The position numbers and the translations under genes were made by a program. Source: Clostridia bacterium (GTDB lineage Bacteria > Bacillota > Clostridia > Oscillospirales > CAG-272). Taken from it: 10,443 bases of DNA. Shown one piece after another: positions 1-6,388 of this stretch. Location: positions 1 to 10,443 of the forward strand of contig JAFYRH010000208.1 of assembly GCA_017559555.1 (NCBI GenBank). The letters are read 5' to 3'. Each line of letters opens with the position of its first letter. Position 1 is the first letter of the stretch. The notes under the pieces are model-generated. The model saw nothing but the letters and a program-made list of their open reading frames with translations, was not told where the DNA came from and made no database searches.

Positions 1-39
1 AATCCGCCGAGAAAAACTCGACGGATTTCTTCGTTTTTA
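1..39 (+). terminator. Probable intrinsic terminator of an upstream gene
   Basis: The arms AATCCG-c-CGAG (1-11) and CTCG-a-CGGATT (17-27) form a 10-bp stem with one C/A mismatch and an AAAAA loop. A U-rich tract follows (TTCTTCGTTTTT, ending near 38). This is the form of a rho-independent terminator read on the plus strand, presumably closing a gene to the left of the window. The stem could also serve trhA from the minus strand, but the bases that would form that U-tract lie outside the window. Confidence 0.6.
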
Positions 40-144
40 TGTGGCTTTTTAGTCACGCTCGACCTCTCTGCCGTACCTTTGTACGGCGACGATAGGCCGA
101 TCACGCCTTCTGCATCAAATTGAGACAGCCCCTTTTGTGTGAAA
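40..144. other. Non-coding stretch with one perfect hairpin and a terminator-like half sequence
   Basis: No gene is supported here. The segment holds a perfect 7-bp stem (GCCGTAC at 70-76, loop CTTT, GTACGGC at 81-87) with no U-tract on either side. It also holds TGAGACAGCCCCTTTT (121-136), which resembles the right half of a common clostridial terminator, but the matching left half (GGGGCTGTCTCA) is absent. It lies between the left-edge terminator and the 3' end of trhA. It may be a trhA 3' UTR, a dispersed intergenic repeat or a remnant. The sequence alone does not decide. Confidence 0.35.
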
Positions 145-816
145 TTAAATAACGTACAACAGAATGCACAAGAATTGTAACAAGCTTCCCAAAACAACAA
201 AAAGATGGAAAATCGAATGGACGTAGCGATGTTTTTTGCCGATTCCGTAAAGAACAGCTCCAACAGTGTAGGCAATGCCGCCGCCGAGAAGCAAGAGAAG
301 GCCGGGCAGGGGAATCGCCTCAATGGTTACCTTTGCCGCAAGAACAATGCACCAACCCATGCCGATATAGCAGACCATAGAAAGTTTAGAGTACTTTTTG
401 AGGTCGATTGCCGTTAAGGTAATTGCCATTGCGGCAAGTCCCCAAACAAGAGCAAAGATCATCCAAGCCCACAAGGGGGAGACGGGACGAATAGCAGAGA
501 GCAGGATAGGCGTGTAAGTTCCGGCAATTAAAAAATAGATGGTGCAATGGTCGAGCACCTGCATCACCTTTTTGGCGGTGATGTGTCTCAATCCGTGATA
601 AACGCTGGAGCAGGTGTAAAGAACGATCATCGAAGCACCGTAAATTGCACAACTGACCACGCCCCAAGTATTGTTATGAAGAGCGGCAAAAATTACGCAA
701 AGAACGGTGGCGATTACACCAAGTCCACCGCCCACAATGTGGGAGACCATGTTGAAAATTTCTTCACCTCTTGTGTAGTCGGGCAGTTTGCGATCAGCAA
801 GTTTTGTTCTTGTCAT
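145..816 (-). CDS. trhA: Hemolysin III / TrhA family (PAQR-type) integral membrane protein
   Basis: 223 aa, about the usual size for bacterial hemolysin III/YqfA/TrhA proteins, with roughly seven hydrophobic segments. The diagnostic polar residues are present: S70-x3-H74 (SSVYH), D89 in DHCTIYFLIAGTYTP, and H200-x3-H204 (HSIFH) near the C-terminus. This is the putative metal-site pattern of the PAQR/CREST superfamily. A soluble N-terminus (LPDYTRGEEIFN) precedes TM1, as is typical. The start at 816 was chosen because AAAGGAG lies 7 nt upstream and a strong promoter ends just above. The frame stays open to 1125, but that extension crosses the promoter and is rejected. TrhA proteins have been linked to membrane energetics or fluidity homeostasis. 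The 'hemolysin' name is historical and does not imply a toxin. It is transcribed alone, divergent from the yybS operon. Family is confident; the physiological role is not established here. Confidence 0.9.
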   Translation of the reverse strand: MTRTKLADRKLPDYTRGEEIFNMVSHIVGGGLGVIATVLCVIFAALHNNTWGVVSCAIYGASMIVLYTCSSVYHGLRHITAKKVMQVLDHCTIYFLIAGTYTPILLSAIRPVSPLWAWMIFALVWGLAAMAITLTAIDLKKYSKLSMVCYIGMGWCIVLAAKVTIEAIPLPGLLLLLGGGIAYTVGAVLYGIGKKHRYVHSIFHLFVVLGSLLQFLCILLYVI

Positions 817-823
817 ATGGATT

Positions 824-830
824 GCTCCTT
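824..830 (-). promoter_or_regulatory. Ribosome binding site that fixes the trhA start
   Basis: On the minus strand an AAAGGAG core lies about 7 nt before the ATG at 816-814. None of the in-frame candidate starts farther upstream has been chosen, because the promoter lies between them and this site. Confidence 0.8.
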
Positions 831-846
831 TCGGTTTTATAACAGT

Positions 847-875
847 AGTATAGCACACAAAACCGCAAATATCAA
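847..875 (-). promoter_or_regulatory. Sigma-A-type promoter of trhA
   Basis: Read on the minus strand, TTGATA (-35, 875-870) and TATACT (-10, 852-847) are separated by exactly 17 nt. A TG sits one base upstream of the -10 (extended -10). Transcription should start near 840, giving a leader of about 25 nt that contains the AAAGGAG ribosome binding site. This placement supports the start codon at 816 over the longer open frame. Confidence 0.85.
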
Positions 876-1033
876 TTACGATTCTGTTAATAATAGTAAA
901 ACAATCTATGTAACACGGTTTTAAAAACCACATAACAAAAGAAAAAACAATCGAACGTTGAGCGGCTTCTTGATGTTTTGGTGAAAATTTGGCAAAAAAA
1001 GGAGTAAAAAATAAGTAAAATTGCTTGGGAGTA
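876..1033. other. AT-rich spacer between divergent promoters
   Basis: This is the inner part of the 314-nt trhA/yybS intergenic region. It is AT-rich with A-runs. A purine run AAAAAAAGGAG (about 993-1003) looks like a ribosome binding site, but no ATG or GTG opens a reading frame at a suitable distance. I see no RNA gene, operator palindrome or small ORF that can be defended. Confidence 0.5.
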
Positions 1034-1062
1034 TTTACAAACGATAAAAAGTGTGATATAAT
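1034..1062 (+). promoter_or_regulatory. Sigma-A-type promoter of the yybS-ftsH operon
   Basis: TTTACA (-35, 1034-1039) and a perfect TATAAT (-10, 1057-1062) are separated by 17 nt, with a TG two bases before the -10. Transcription would start near 1069, leaving about 60 nt of leader before yybS. It is the only strong promoter-like match I recognise upstream of the seven plus-strand genes, so it is the likely main promoter of the cluster. Confidence 0.85.
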
Positions 1063-1082
1063 ACTATAATAATAAAAATATA

Positions 1083-1109
1083 ATGCGCGTATTATGCGCG
1101 CGTACGCAT
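1083..1109 (+). promoter_or_regulatory. GC-alternating, self-complementary leader segment
   Basis: The yybS 5' leader contains two alternating GCGCG stretches in an otherwise AT-rich region. GCGCG (1085-1089) can pair with CGCGC (1097-1101) around a 7-nt loop, and ATGCG (1083-1087) has a second partner in CGCAT (1105-1109). No U-tract follows, so it is not a terminator. It may be a small leader hairpin or a DNA-binding site for a regulator. Function unknown. Confidence 0.3.
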
Positions 1110-1115
1110 ACGAGG

Positions 1116-1122
1116 AAGGAGG
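1116..1122 (+). promoter_or_regulatory. Ribosome binding site of yybS
   Basis: A near-perfect anti-16S match, AAGGAGG, lies 8 nt before the ATG at 1131. It fixes the start codon. Confidence 0.85.
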
Positions 1123-1130
1123 CAAAGTAA

Positions 1131-2372
1131 ATGAACGAACAAAAAAGAGAAGAGAATAAGCAGTTTTCTGAGGCTGAAGTTGTTACTCCCAAATTAGAGA
1201 AAAAGGATTTGATATTGTCTTTGGCGGTTATTTTGCTTTGCGGTTGCATCCTTTCAGGTGCTATTCCCTCTGCGTTCGTAGCTTTTGCAAGCGCCATTTT
1301 GTTTGCCTACACGGTTGTTGCCGTGCGGAATATCGGCGCGGTTGTTCAACTGCTTTTAACCGCAATTATTGCAACGGTCATGACCTTTTTGCCGATTGTC
1401 GGTGCAGGTGTGCTTGCTCTCATGCTTGGCACGGGAACGCTTGCATGGCTGTTTATGACCTTGCCAAAATACAAATGGGCGCCTGCTTGTATTTTGATTC
1501 TTTCCTATGGAATGGGATTTTTGATAACCTCCGATCCCGTAACATCGCTTTTGGCATTCGCATTTTTGCCTGCCGCCGCTCTTATGGCGTGGGCGCATGC
1601 GCGCCACATTGGCAGAACAAACACGGTATTGCACGCAGTGCTCGGCTTTGTTCTTGTTGTGCTGGCAACCTTGTGTGCCGTTCTTTGGCGCTCTTACGGC
1701 AGTGTCAATTCCGATTCCTTGATGCGCTTTATCAACGAGATCAAAGATTTGTTTGTTACCGTTGGCGCTGAGGCAGGGAAGTTGCTATGGGAATCTTTTG
1801 AAGCCGCTTCCACACAGTCGGCACTCCCGGGGGAATCCTTTGAGCAACTCCGCGAAAACTTCAATCAAATTTTCAACGAGAGCACCTTGCGTACGGTAGC
1901 CGATACGATTGTGGGAATGGTTCCTGCGCTGATCATTGCGCCCGCACTTATCATTTCGTATCTTTCCAACGTAGTGCTTTTGCGCAAGTATTACAACACC
2001 GCATGGCGTTCCCGCATGACACCTGCGGCTTGTTCCTTGACCATTGGTCCTGCAACCGGTCTCATCTATTTTATTTGCTTTTTGATTACGATGTTTGCAA
2101 AAGAGCAATCGGTGTTCCTCATGGCAATTTACAATATGTGCCTTATCCTGCTTCCCGGATTGTGCCTGACCGGTGTCAATGTAATTTTGCAAAACGCCCG
2201 CAATTCCAGAGGTTGGATGGGAAAGATATCCCTCTTGTTTTTGGTTGCTGCCGTTTGCTGTATGGGATTGAGTAGCCTTTACTTTGTGGCACTGTGGGGA
2301 GCATATGCTACGATTGCCGCGGCACTGCACCAAAAAATTATGCAAAAAATGAAAGATCAAAACGAAAAGTAA
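1131..2372 (+). CDS. yybS: YybS family (DUF2232) multi-pass membrane protein
   Basis: 413 aa. A charged cytoplasmic N-terminus of about 25 residues precedes around seven hydrophobic segments between residues 26 and 186. A soluble stretch follows (about 190-255, with SFEQLRENFNQIFNEST), then three to four more membrane segments (about 257-283, 308-325, 328-354, 366-398) and a short basic tail. Assignment rests on topology and above all on position directly upstream of gdpP-rplI-dnaB, the arrangement of B. subtilis yybS-yybT-rplI-dnaC. It is clearly longer than the roughly 310-residue Bacillus protein. Biochemical function is unknown. Some DUF2232 proteins resemble small-molecule transporters, but no transport substrate can be read here. 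A 66-nt gap without a terminator separates it from gdpP, implying co-transcription. Family call is likely rather than certain because sequence conservation is low in this family. Confidence 0.8.
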   Translation: MNEQKREENKQFSEAEVVTPKLEKKDLILSLAVILLCGCILSGAIPSAFVAFASAILFAYTVVAVRNIGAVVQLLLTAIIATVMTFLPIVGAGVLALMLGTGTLAWLFMTLPKYKWAPACILILSYGMGFLITSDPVTSLLAFAFLPAAALMAWAHARHIGRTNTVLHAVLGFVLVVLATLCAVLWRSYGSVNSDSLMRFINEIKDLFVTVGAEAGKLLWESFEAASTQSALPGESFEQLRENFNQIFNESTLRTVADTIVGMVPALIIAPALIISYLSNVVLLRKYYNTAWRSRMTPAACSLTIGPATGLIYFICFLITMFAKEQSVFLMAIYNMCLILLPGLCLTGVNVILQNARNSRGWMGKISLLFLVAAVCCMGLSSLYFVALWGAYATIAAALHQKIMQKMKDQNEK

Positions 2373-2438
2373 GCAAGTTTATCCTTTCGTTTTAGGAATA
2401 GAACATCCCCTTAATTTGACAAAAAGGAGAGTGACAAT

Positions 2439-4562
2439 ATGGCAAAAAAGAAAAGTTACGCTTCAAGAACCGACCTGCGAGCGCCTTTGATCATTTGTGC
2501 AATCATTGGTGCGTTGCTTCTTACAATGTTTCTTGTGGTTACGTTTGTAGAGGAGACATTGGCTGATATTCGATATTTGGGCATTATTCTGCTCGTCACA
2601 TACGTAGTTGCAGTTACCATTTTGCTGTCGGCTTATCTCGTGCGCTATCACCGTGTGCGTTCGGCTGACGACACGGCTGAACTTCTCAACACTGAATTGA
2701 GCGATATGTTCCGTTATGTGGTTGAAATTCCTTACGCAGTAGTAAATGAAGAGGGAACCGTTAAAATCGTGAGCGGTGCCTTGCAAGAAATGTTGCAATT
2801 CCGCTCGCCCGTATGCAACGTGCCTCTCACCACCTTCTGCGCAGTTCCGATTGCAGATATCATTGCATACGCGCAAAACGGAGGACAAGTTAAGGATATC
2901 GTATTTAGCGAAGACGGTGTACCGATCGACCGCACCAAGCCGATGATTACCGAGATCGACGGCAAAAAGTTTGGACTCAACTGTTATATTCTGCGCTCGC
3001 GCGGAAAGGATTACTACTTTGTAGTATTCCGCGATATCACCGAGCTTGAGGCAATGCGTCGTACGATGTACGAGAACGAGCCCGTTGTAGCACACATCGT
3101 TATTGACAGTTTGCAAGAGTTGGCACAGTATATTCGTGTTAGCTACCGTACCGCAGTTAACGAAATTGAAGCAAAGCTCAAAGAGTGGGCGGCAAGCCTT
3201 GGCGGCATGTTGCGCGAATATGAGAGAGAAAAATACATTCTCGTATTCACACGCAAGGCGCTTGACCGTTGTGTTCGCAATAAGTTCCAAATCCTCGATA
3301 CCATTCGCAGTATTCGTTTGGGTGATAATAGTTTCCCTGTAACCATCTCCATTGGCGTTGGTGCAATTGAGGGTAGCTTTGAAGACAAAGAAAGAGCCGC
3401 AGGCGATGCGCTTGATATCGCACTCCAAAAGGGTGGAGACCAAGCCGCCGTTAATGATGGCAAGTCCGTTACCCCTTACGGTGGACGTGTCAATACTATG
3501 GCAGGTTCTACCACCATTACTTCTCGTGTTAACTCTCAGCACCTTTGCCGCTTGATGAAGGATGCCGAAAACGTTCTCATTATGGGACACCGCGGTCCCG
3601 ACTATGACTCTATTGGCTCTTGTGTCGGTCTTGCACGCCTTGCCATTTGCGCACGTGGCGGAGACACTTCCAAGATTCGTATCGTTGTCAATCGCGACCA
3701 CGCAAACTTCCGTACCTGCTACGATCTGTTGGCAGCTCTTCCCGAATACCGTTCCATGTTTATCAACGGTGAAACGGCACTTGACGCAGTTCGCAGCGAT
3801 ACTCTTTTGATTATGAGTGACGTAAACAACGTTTATAACACCGAGTGCCCCAAATTGCTCAAGTGTGTAAACAACGTGGTAATCATCGACCACCATCGCC
3901 GTCAAGATCAACTCTATGAGTTCAAACCCTTGATGACCTATATCCGTCCCGGTGTTTCGGCGGCGAGCGAACTTGTTAGCGAAATGCTGGAGTTCAGTCC
4001 TCATCGCGATGCGCTTCTCAAAGAGGAAGCAAACTTGATGTTGGCAGGCTTGATGCTCGATACCAAAAACTTTACCACTGCCGTTGGTATGCAAACCTTC
4101 TCGGCGGTACACTATCTCTACGAAAGAGGCGCACATGCAAGCGTTGTGCGCAAGTTCTTCACCGAAACAATGTCCAACCTCTTCACCTCGTGTGACATCG
4201 ATAGCCGCACGCGTACTTACCGTGATAAGGTTGCACTCACTTGGCTCAGCGTTGACCGCGTAGCGACCGAAGAAGATAACATTGCAGTTGCCAAGGCAGC
4301 AGACAAGCTGATGAACATTGATGGCATTGAAGCATCCTTTGCATTGCTTCGTGCCGATAATACCGTTACGATTTCCGCTCGTTCGCACGATAAGATCAAC
4401 GTTCAAGTAATCATGCAAAAGCTTGGCGGCGGCGGACACTATGATATGGCAGGTACAAGACTGACCAACGTAACGCTTGACGGTGCATGCCGCAAGCTCA
4501 AGGAAGCGCTCGATGATTATCTCGATAACGAATACGACGTAGAGAAGCGTTCCAAAAAATAA
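2439..4562 (+). CDS. gdpP: Cyclic-di-AMP phosphodiesterase, GdpP/YybT family
   Basis: 707 aa against about 655-660 in Bacillus and Staphylococcus. It hydrolyses c-di-AMP to pApA and thereby tunes potassium, osmotic and cell-wall homeostasis. Domains in order: two membrane helices (about 16-37 and 46-68); a PAS-like domain (about 90-205, ending VVFRDITELEAM); a degenerate GGDEF domain (about 211-345, with YEREKYILVF where GGDEF would be, so no cyclase activity is expected); and a DHH/DHHA1 domain (about 365-700). Visible metal-site motifs are GHRGPDYD (H384, D388, D390), D461, D484-H485-H486 (IDHHRR), D541 (LMLDTKNF) and the substrate motif GGGGH (663-667). Odd point: the usual D-x-H around 461-463 reads D-V-N. 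AAAGGAG 9 nt upstream of ATG 2439 supports the start. It contains only one TTA/CTA/TCA codon (Ser9). Activity is expected but the N463 change deserves a test. Confidence 0.95.
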   Translation: MAKKKSYASRTDLRAPLIICAIIGALLLTMFLVVTFVEETLADIRYLGIILLVTYVVAVTILLSAYLVRYHRVRSADDTAELLNTELSDMFRYVVEIPYAVVNEEGTVKIVSGALQEMLQFRSPVCNVPLTTFCAVPIADIIAYAQNGGQVKDIVFSEDGVPIDRTKPMITEIDGKKFGLNCYILRSRGKDYYFVVFRDITELEAMRRTMYENEPVVAHIVIDSLQELAQYIRVSYRTAVNEIEAKLKEWAASLGGMLREYEREKYILVFTRKALDRCVRNKFQILDTIRSIRLGDNSFPVTISIGVGAIEGSFEDKERAAGDALDIALQKGGDQAAVNDGKSVTPYGGRVNTMAGSTTITSRVNSQHLCRLMKDAENVLIMGHRGPDYDSIGSCVGLARLAICARGGDTSKIRIVVNRDHANFRTCYDLLAALPEYRSMFINGETALDAVRSDTLLIMSDVNNVYNTECPKLLKCVNNVVIIDHHRRQDQLYEFKPLMTYIRPGVSAASELVSEMLEFSPHRDALLKEEANLMLAGLMLDTKNFTTAVGMQTFSAVHYLYERGAHASVVRKFFTETMSNLFTSCDIDSRTRTYRDKVALTWLSVDRVATEEDNIAVAKAADKLMNIDGIEASFALLRADNTVTISARSHDKINVQVIMQKLGGGGHYDMAGTRLTNVTLDGACRKLKEALDDYLDNEYDVEKRSKK

Positions 4563-4574
4563 TTCCGAATTATT
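4558..4574. repeat. AT-rich palindrome over the gdpP stop codon
   Basis: AATAATTC (4558-4565) and GAATTATT (4567-4574) are perfect inverted arms around a single C. The gdpP stop TAA (4560-4562) lies in the left arm. As RNA it would give only about six A-U pairs and no U-tract, so it is a poor terminator. It could be a protein site on DNA, or chance. Confidence 0.3.
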
Positions 4575-4598
4575 TATCGCACATAGGAGAGATATAAA

Positions 4599-5042
4599 AT
4601 GAAAGTGATTTTCTTAACCGACGTAAAAGGGCAGGGCAAAAAGAATCAAGTTGTTGAAGTATCCGACGGATATGCAAAAAACTTTTTGATTCCCCGCAAG
4701 CTTGCAAAGCCTGCGGATGCACAATCGCTCAATGACGTAAAAGTAAAGGCAGAAGCCTTGGAATACCGTATTGCTACCGAAAAGAAGGAAGCGCAAGCAC
4801 TTGCCGCAAAGCTTAAAGAAATTGTGGTTGTTATCAAAGCTCCCGGTGGAACCGATAACCGTTTGTACGGTTCTGTTACCGCAAAGGATATTTCCGACGC
4901 GCTCAAGGCTTCCCACGGTATTGATATTGACAAGCGCAAGATTTCTCTCGCAGAAACCATTAAAGCATACGGTAGCTATCAAGCAGACGTTAAACTTTAC
5001 ACCGAAGTCAGCGGTAAAATTACCGTTCGCGTAGAAAAATAA
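4599..5042 (+). CDS. rplI: Large-subunit ribosomal protein bL9
   Basis: 147 aa, the normal length (about 148-150). The N-terminal 23S rRNA-binding domain shows the family signature: DVKGQGKKNQVVEVSDGYAK (8-27), then NFLIPRKLAKPAD. It continues into the long connecting helix (about 41-75) and the C-terminal domain (about 80-147), with GGTDNRLYGSVTAKDI typical of L9. L9 binds at the base of the L1 stalk and helps prevent ribosome slippage and mis-stacking of neighbouring ribosomes. The start is supported by AGGAGAG (4585-4591) about 8 nt before the ATG. It sits 36 nt after gdpP and 5 nt before dnaB, the standard Firmicutes order, so it is probably co-transcribed with both. Confidence 0.98.
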   Translation: MKVIFLTDVKGQGKKNQVVEVSDGYAKNFLIPRKLAKPADAQSLNDVKVKAEALEYRIATEKKEAQALAAKLKEIVVVIKAPGGTDNRLYGSVTAKDISDALKASHGIDIDKRKISLAETIKAYGSYQADVKLYTEVSGKITVRVEK

Positions 5043-5047
5043 AGATT

Positions 5048-6388
5048 ATGCAAAACGAATTGATGAAACGCCTGCCGTTTTCTATGCCGGCAGAGCAATC
5101 GCTTCTTGGAGCGATTTTGATTGATCCCGTCTCCATCACGCAGGTGGCGGATATGCTTAACTCCGAGGATTTTTATCTCGAAGAACATAAGCAAATTTAT
5201 CTTGCAATGCAAGGGCTCTTTATGGCAAACAGCGAAATCGACGTGGTAACACTTATCGATATGCTGGTTACCAAGGGCATTTACAATAAGTCGGGTGGTG
5301 AGGATTATATCCGCACCCTTACCGATGCTGTTCCGGATGCGTTGAATATCAAAGACTATGCGCGCATCGTTAAGGAGAAGAGCGTACTTCGTCAGCTCAT
5401 TGCCGCAAGCAGTGAGATCTCCGAGGCGGCTTACTCCGAGCAGGAATCGGTTACTGACATCATTGACCATGCCGAAAATTTGATTTTCAACATTGCGCAG
5501 GGAAGAGATACCAAGGGCTTCCGTCACATCAAGGACGTTCTTGGAGACGTTTATGCACACTTGCACGACCTCAACACAAACAAAGAGGCTACGCAGGGCA
5601 CACAAACCGGTTTCTCGGCTCTCGACCGCGTATTGGCAGGTCTTGGTAAGAGTGACCTCGTTTTGGTTGGTGCGCGTCCCGGTATGGGTAAAACCTCTTT
5701 CGCCCTCAATATTGCTACCAACGTGGCAAAGCAAACCAAAAAGACTGTTTGCATTTTCTCTTTGGAAATGTCTGCCGATCAGCTTGTTAACCGTGTTCTT
5801 TCGAGTGAAGCGCTTGTTAACAGCTACAGCTTGCGTACGGGTGAATTGGCGCCTAATGATTGGGAAAACCTTGCAAGAGCCGCAGGCGAGCTTGCAGGTT
5901 GTGATATTCTTATCGACGATACCTCCGGTATGACCGTTACGGCTATGAAGGCAAAACTGCGCCGTGTGAAGAACCTTGGCATGGTTATTATCGACTACCT
6001 TGGTTTGATGTCGGGTGATAAACACACCGATAACCGCGTGCAAGAAGTTTCCGAAATTTCCCGTTCGCTCAAGATTATGGCAAAAGAACTCATGGTTCCT
6101 ATTGTTTGCTGTGCACAGCTCTCCCGTGGACCTGAATCCCGTACCGATAAAAAGCCGATGCTTTCCGACCTTCGTGACTCGGGTGCTATCGAGCAGGATG
6201 CCGATACCGTCATTTTCCTCTACCGTAGCGAATACTATAAAACGGATGAGGCAGGGCAGGATACCAGCATTGCCGAAGTCATTATTGCAAAGAACCGTCA
6301 CGGCTCTACGGGCACGGTCAACATGGGCTGGAACGGTCAGTTTACCAAGTTCGTAACCATTGCCGACGATCGCGACGTAGGCGTATGA
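5048..6388 (+). CDS. dnaB: Replicative DNA helicase DnaB (DnaC in Bacillus naming)
   Basis: 446 aa, normal family length. It forms the hexameric ring helicase that unwinds DNA at the fork and recruits primase. The N-terminal domain starts RLPFSMPAEQSLLGAIL (8-24). A linker around 155-185 leads to the RecA-like domain with Walker A GARPGMGKT (208-216), the catalytic glutamate in SLEM (E240), Walker B VIIDYLGLM (313-321, D316), QLSRGPESR (357-365) and the arginine-finger region KNRHGSTG (415-422). No key residue is missing and no intein interrupts the Walker A or nearby loops. It begins 5 nt after the rplI stop, with only a weak purine stretch (AGAAAAATAAAG) upstream, so translation probably couples to rplI. 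Its stop overlaps the tilS start (ATGA). It contains no TTA, CTA or TCA codon, which creates a long false ORF on the other strand. Confidence 0.98.
   Translation: MQNELMKRLPFSMPAEQSLLGAILIDPVSITQVADMLNSEDFYLEEHKQIYLAMQGLFMANSEIDVVTLIDMLVTKGIYNKSGGEDYIRTLTDAVPDALNIKDYARIVKEKSVLRQLIAASSEISEAAYSEQESVTDIIDHAENLIFNIAQGRDTKGFRHIKDVLGDVYAHLHDLNTNKEATQGTQTGFSALDRVLAGLGKSDLVLVGARPGMGKTSFALNIATNVAKQTKKTVCIFSLEMSADQLVNRVLSSEALVNSYSLRTGELAPNDWENLARAAGELAGCDILIDDTSGMTVTAMKAKLRRVKNLGMVIIDYLGLMSGDKHTDNRVQEVSEISRSLKIMAKELMVPIVCCAQLSRGPESRTDKKPMLSDLRDSGAIEQDADTVIFLYRSEYYKTDEAGQDTSIAEVIIAKNRHGSTGTVNMGWNGQFTKFVTIADDRDVGV

Noticed and set aside
70..87. GCCGTAC/GTACGGC hairpin as an intrinsic terminator for trhA
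   Set aside because: No U-rich tract follows on either strand, so it lacks the second half of an intrinsic terminator.
1..123. Plus-strand frame open from the left edge to the TGA at 121, possibly the tail of an upstream gene
   Set aside because: It runs through the terminator stem-loop at 1-39 and the perfect hairpin at 70-87, and gives no recognisable protein tail. Forty open codons can occur by chance in this GC-rich patch.
121..136. TGAGACAGCCCCTTTT as an insertion sequence end
   Set aside because: Some transposon ends and terminators look like this, but there is no transposase, no matching inverted copy and no target duplication in the window.
817..1125. 103-residue N-terminal extension of the trhA frame
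   Set aside because: It covers the trhA promoter and the divergent yybS promoter, and its sequence is AT-driven. The ATG at 816 has a good ribosome binding site and gives the normal family length.
3200..3450. GGDEF domain of GdpP as an active cyclase
   Set aside because: The signature loop reads YEREKYILVF instead of GGDEF-type residues. A degenerate GGDEF is the normal state in this family.
2463..4439. 658-residue open frame on the minus strand opposite gdpP
   Set aside because: It is the antisense image of gdpP in the same register, ending at the TCA codon for Ser9. It has no domain and no ribosome binding site of note, and gdpP motifs are intact on the plus strand.
4997..6301. 434-residue open frame on the minus strand across the rplI/dnaB junction
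   Set aside because: It is in register with dnaB and explained by dnaB having no TTA/CTA/TCA codon. It runs across two conserved genes and has no recognisable motif.
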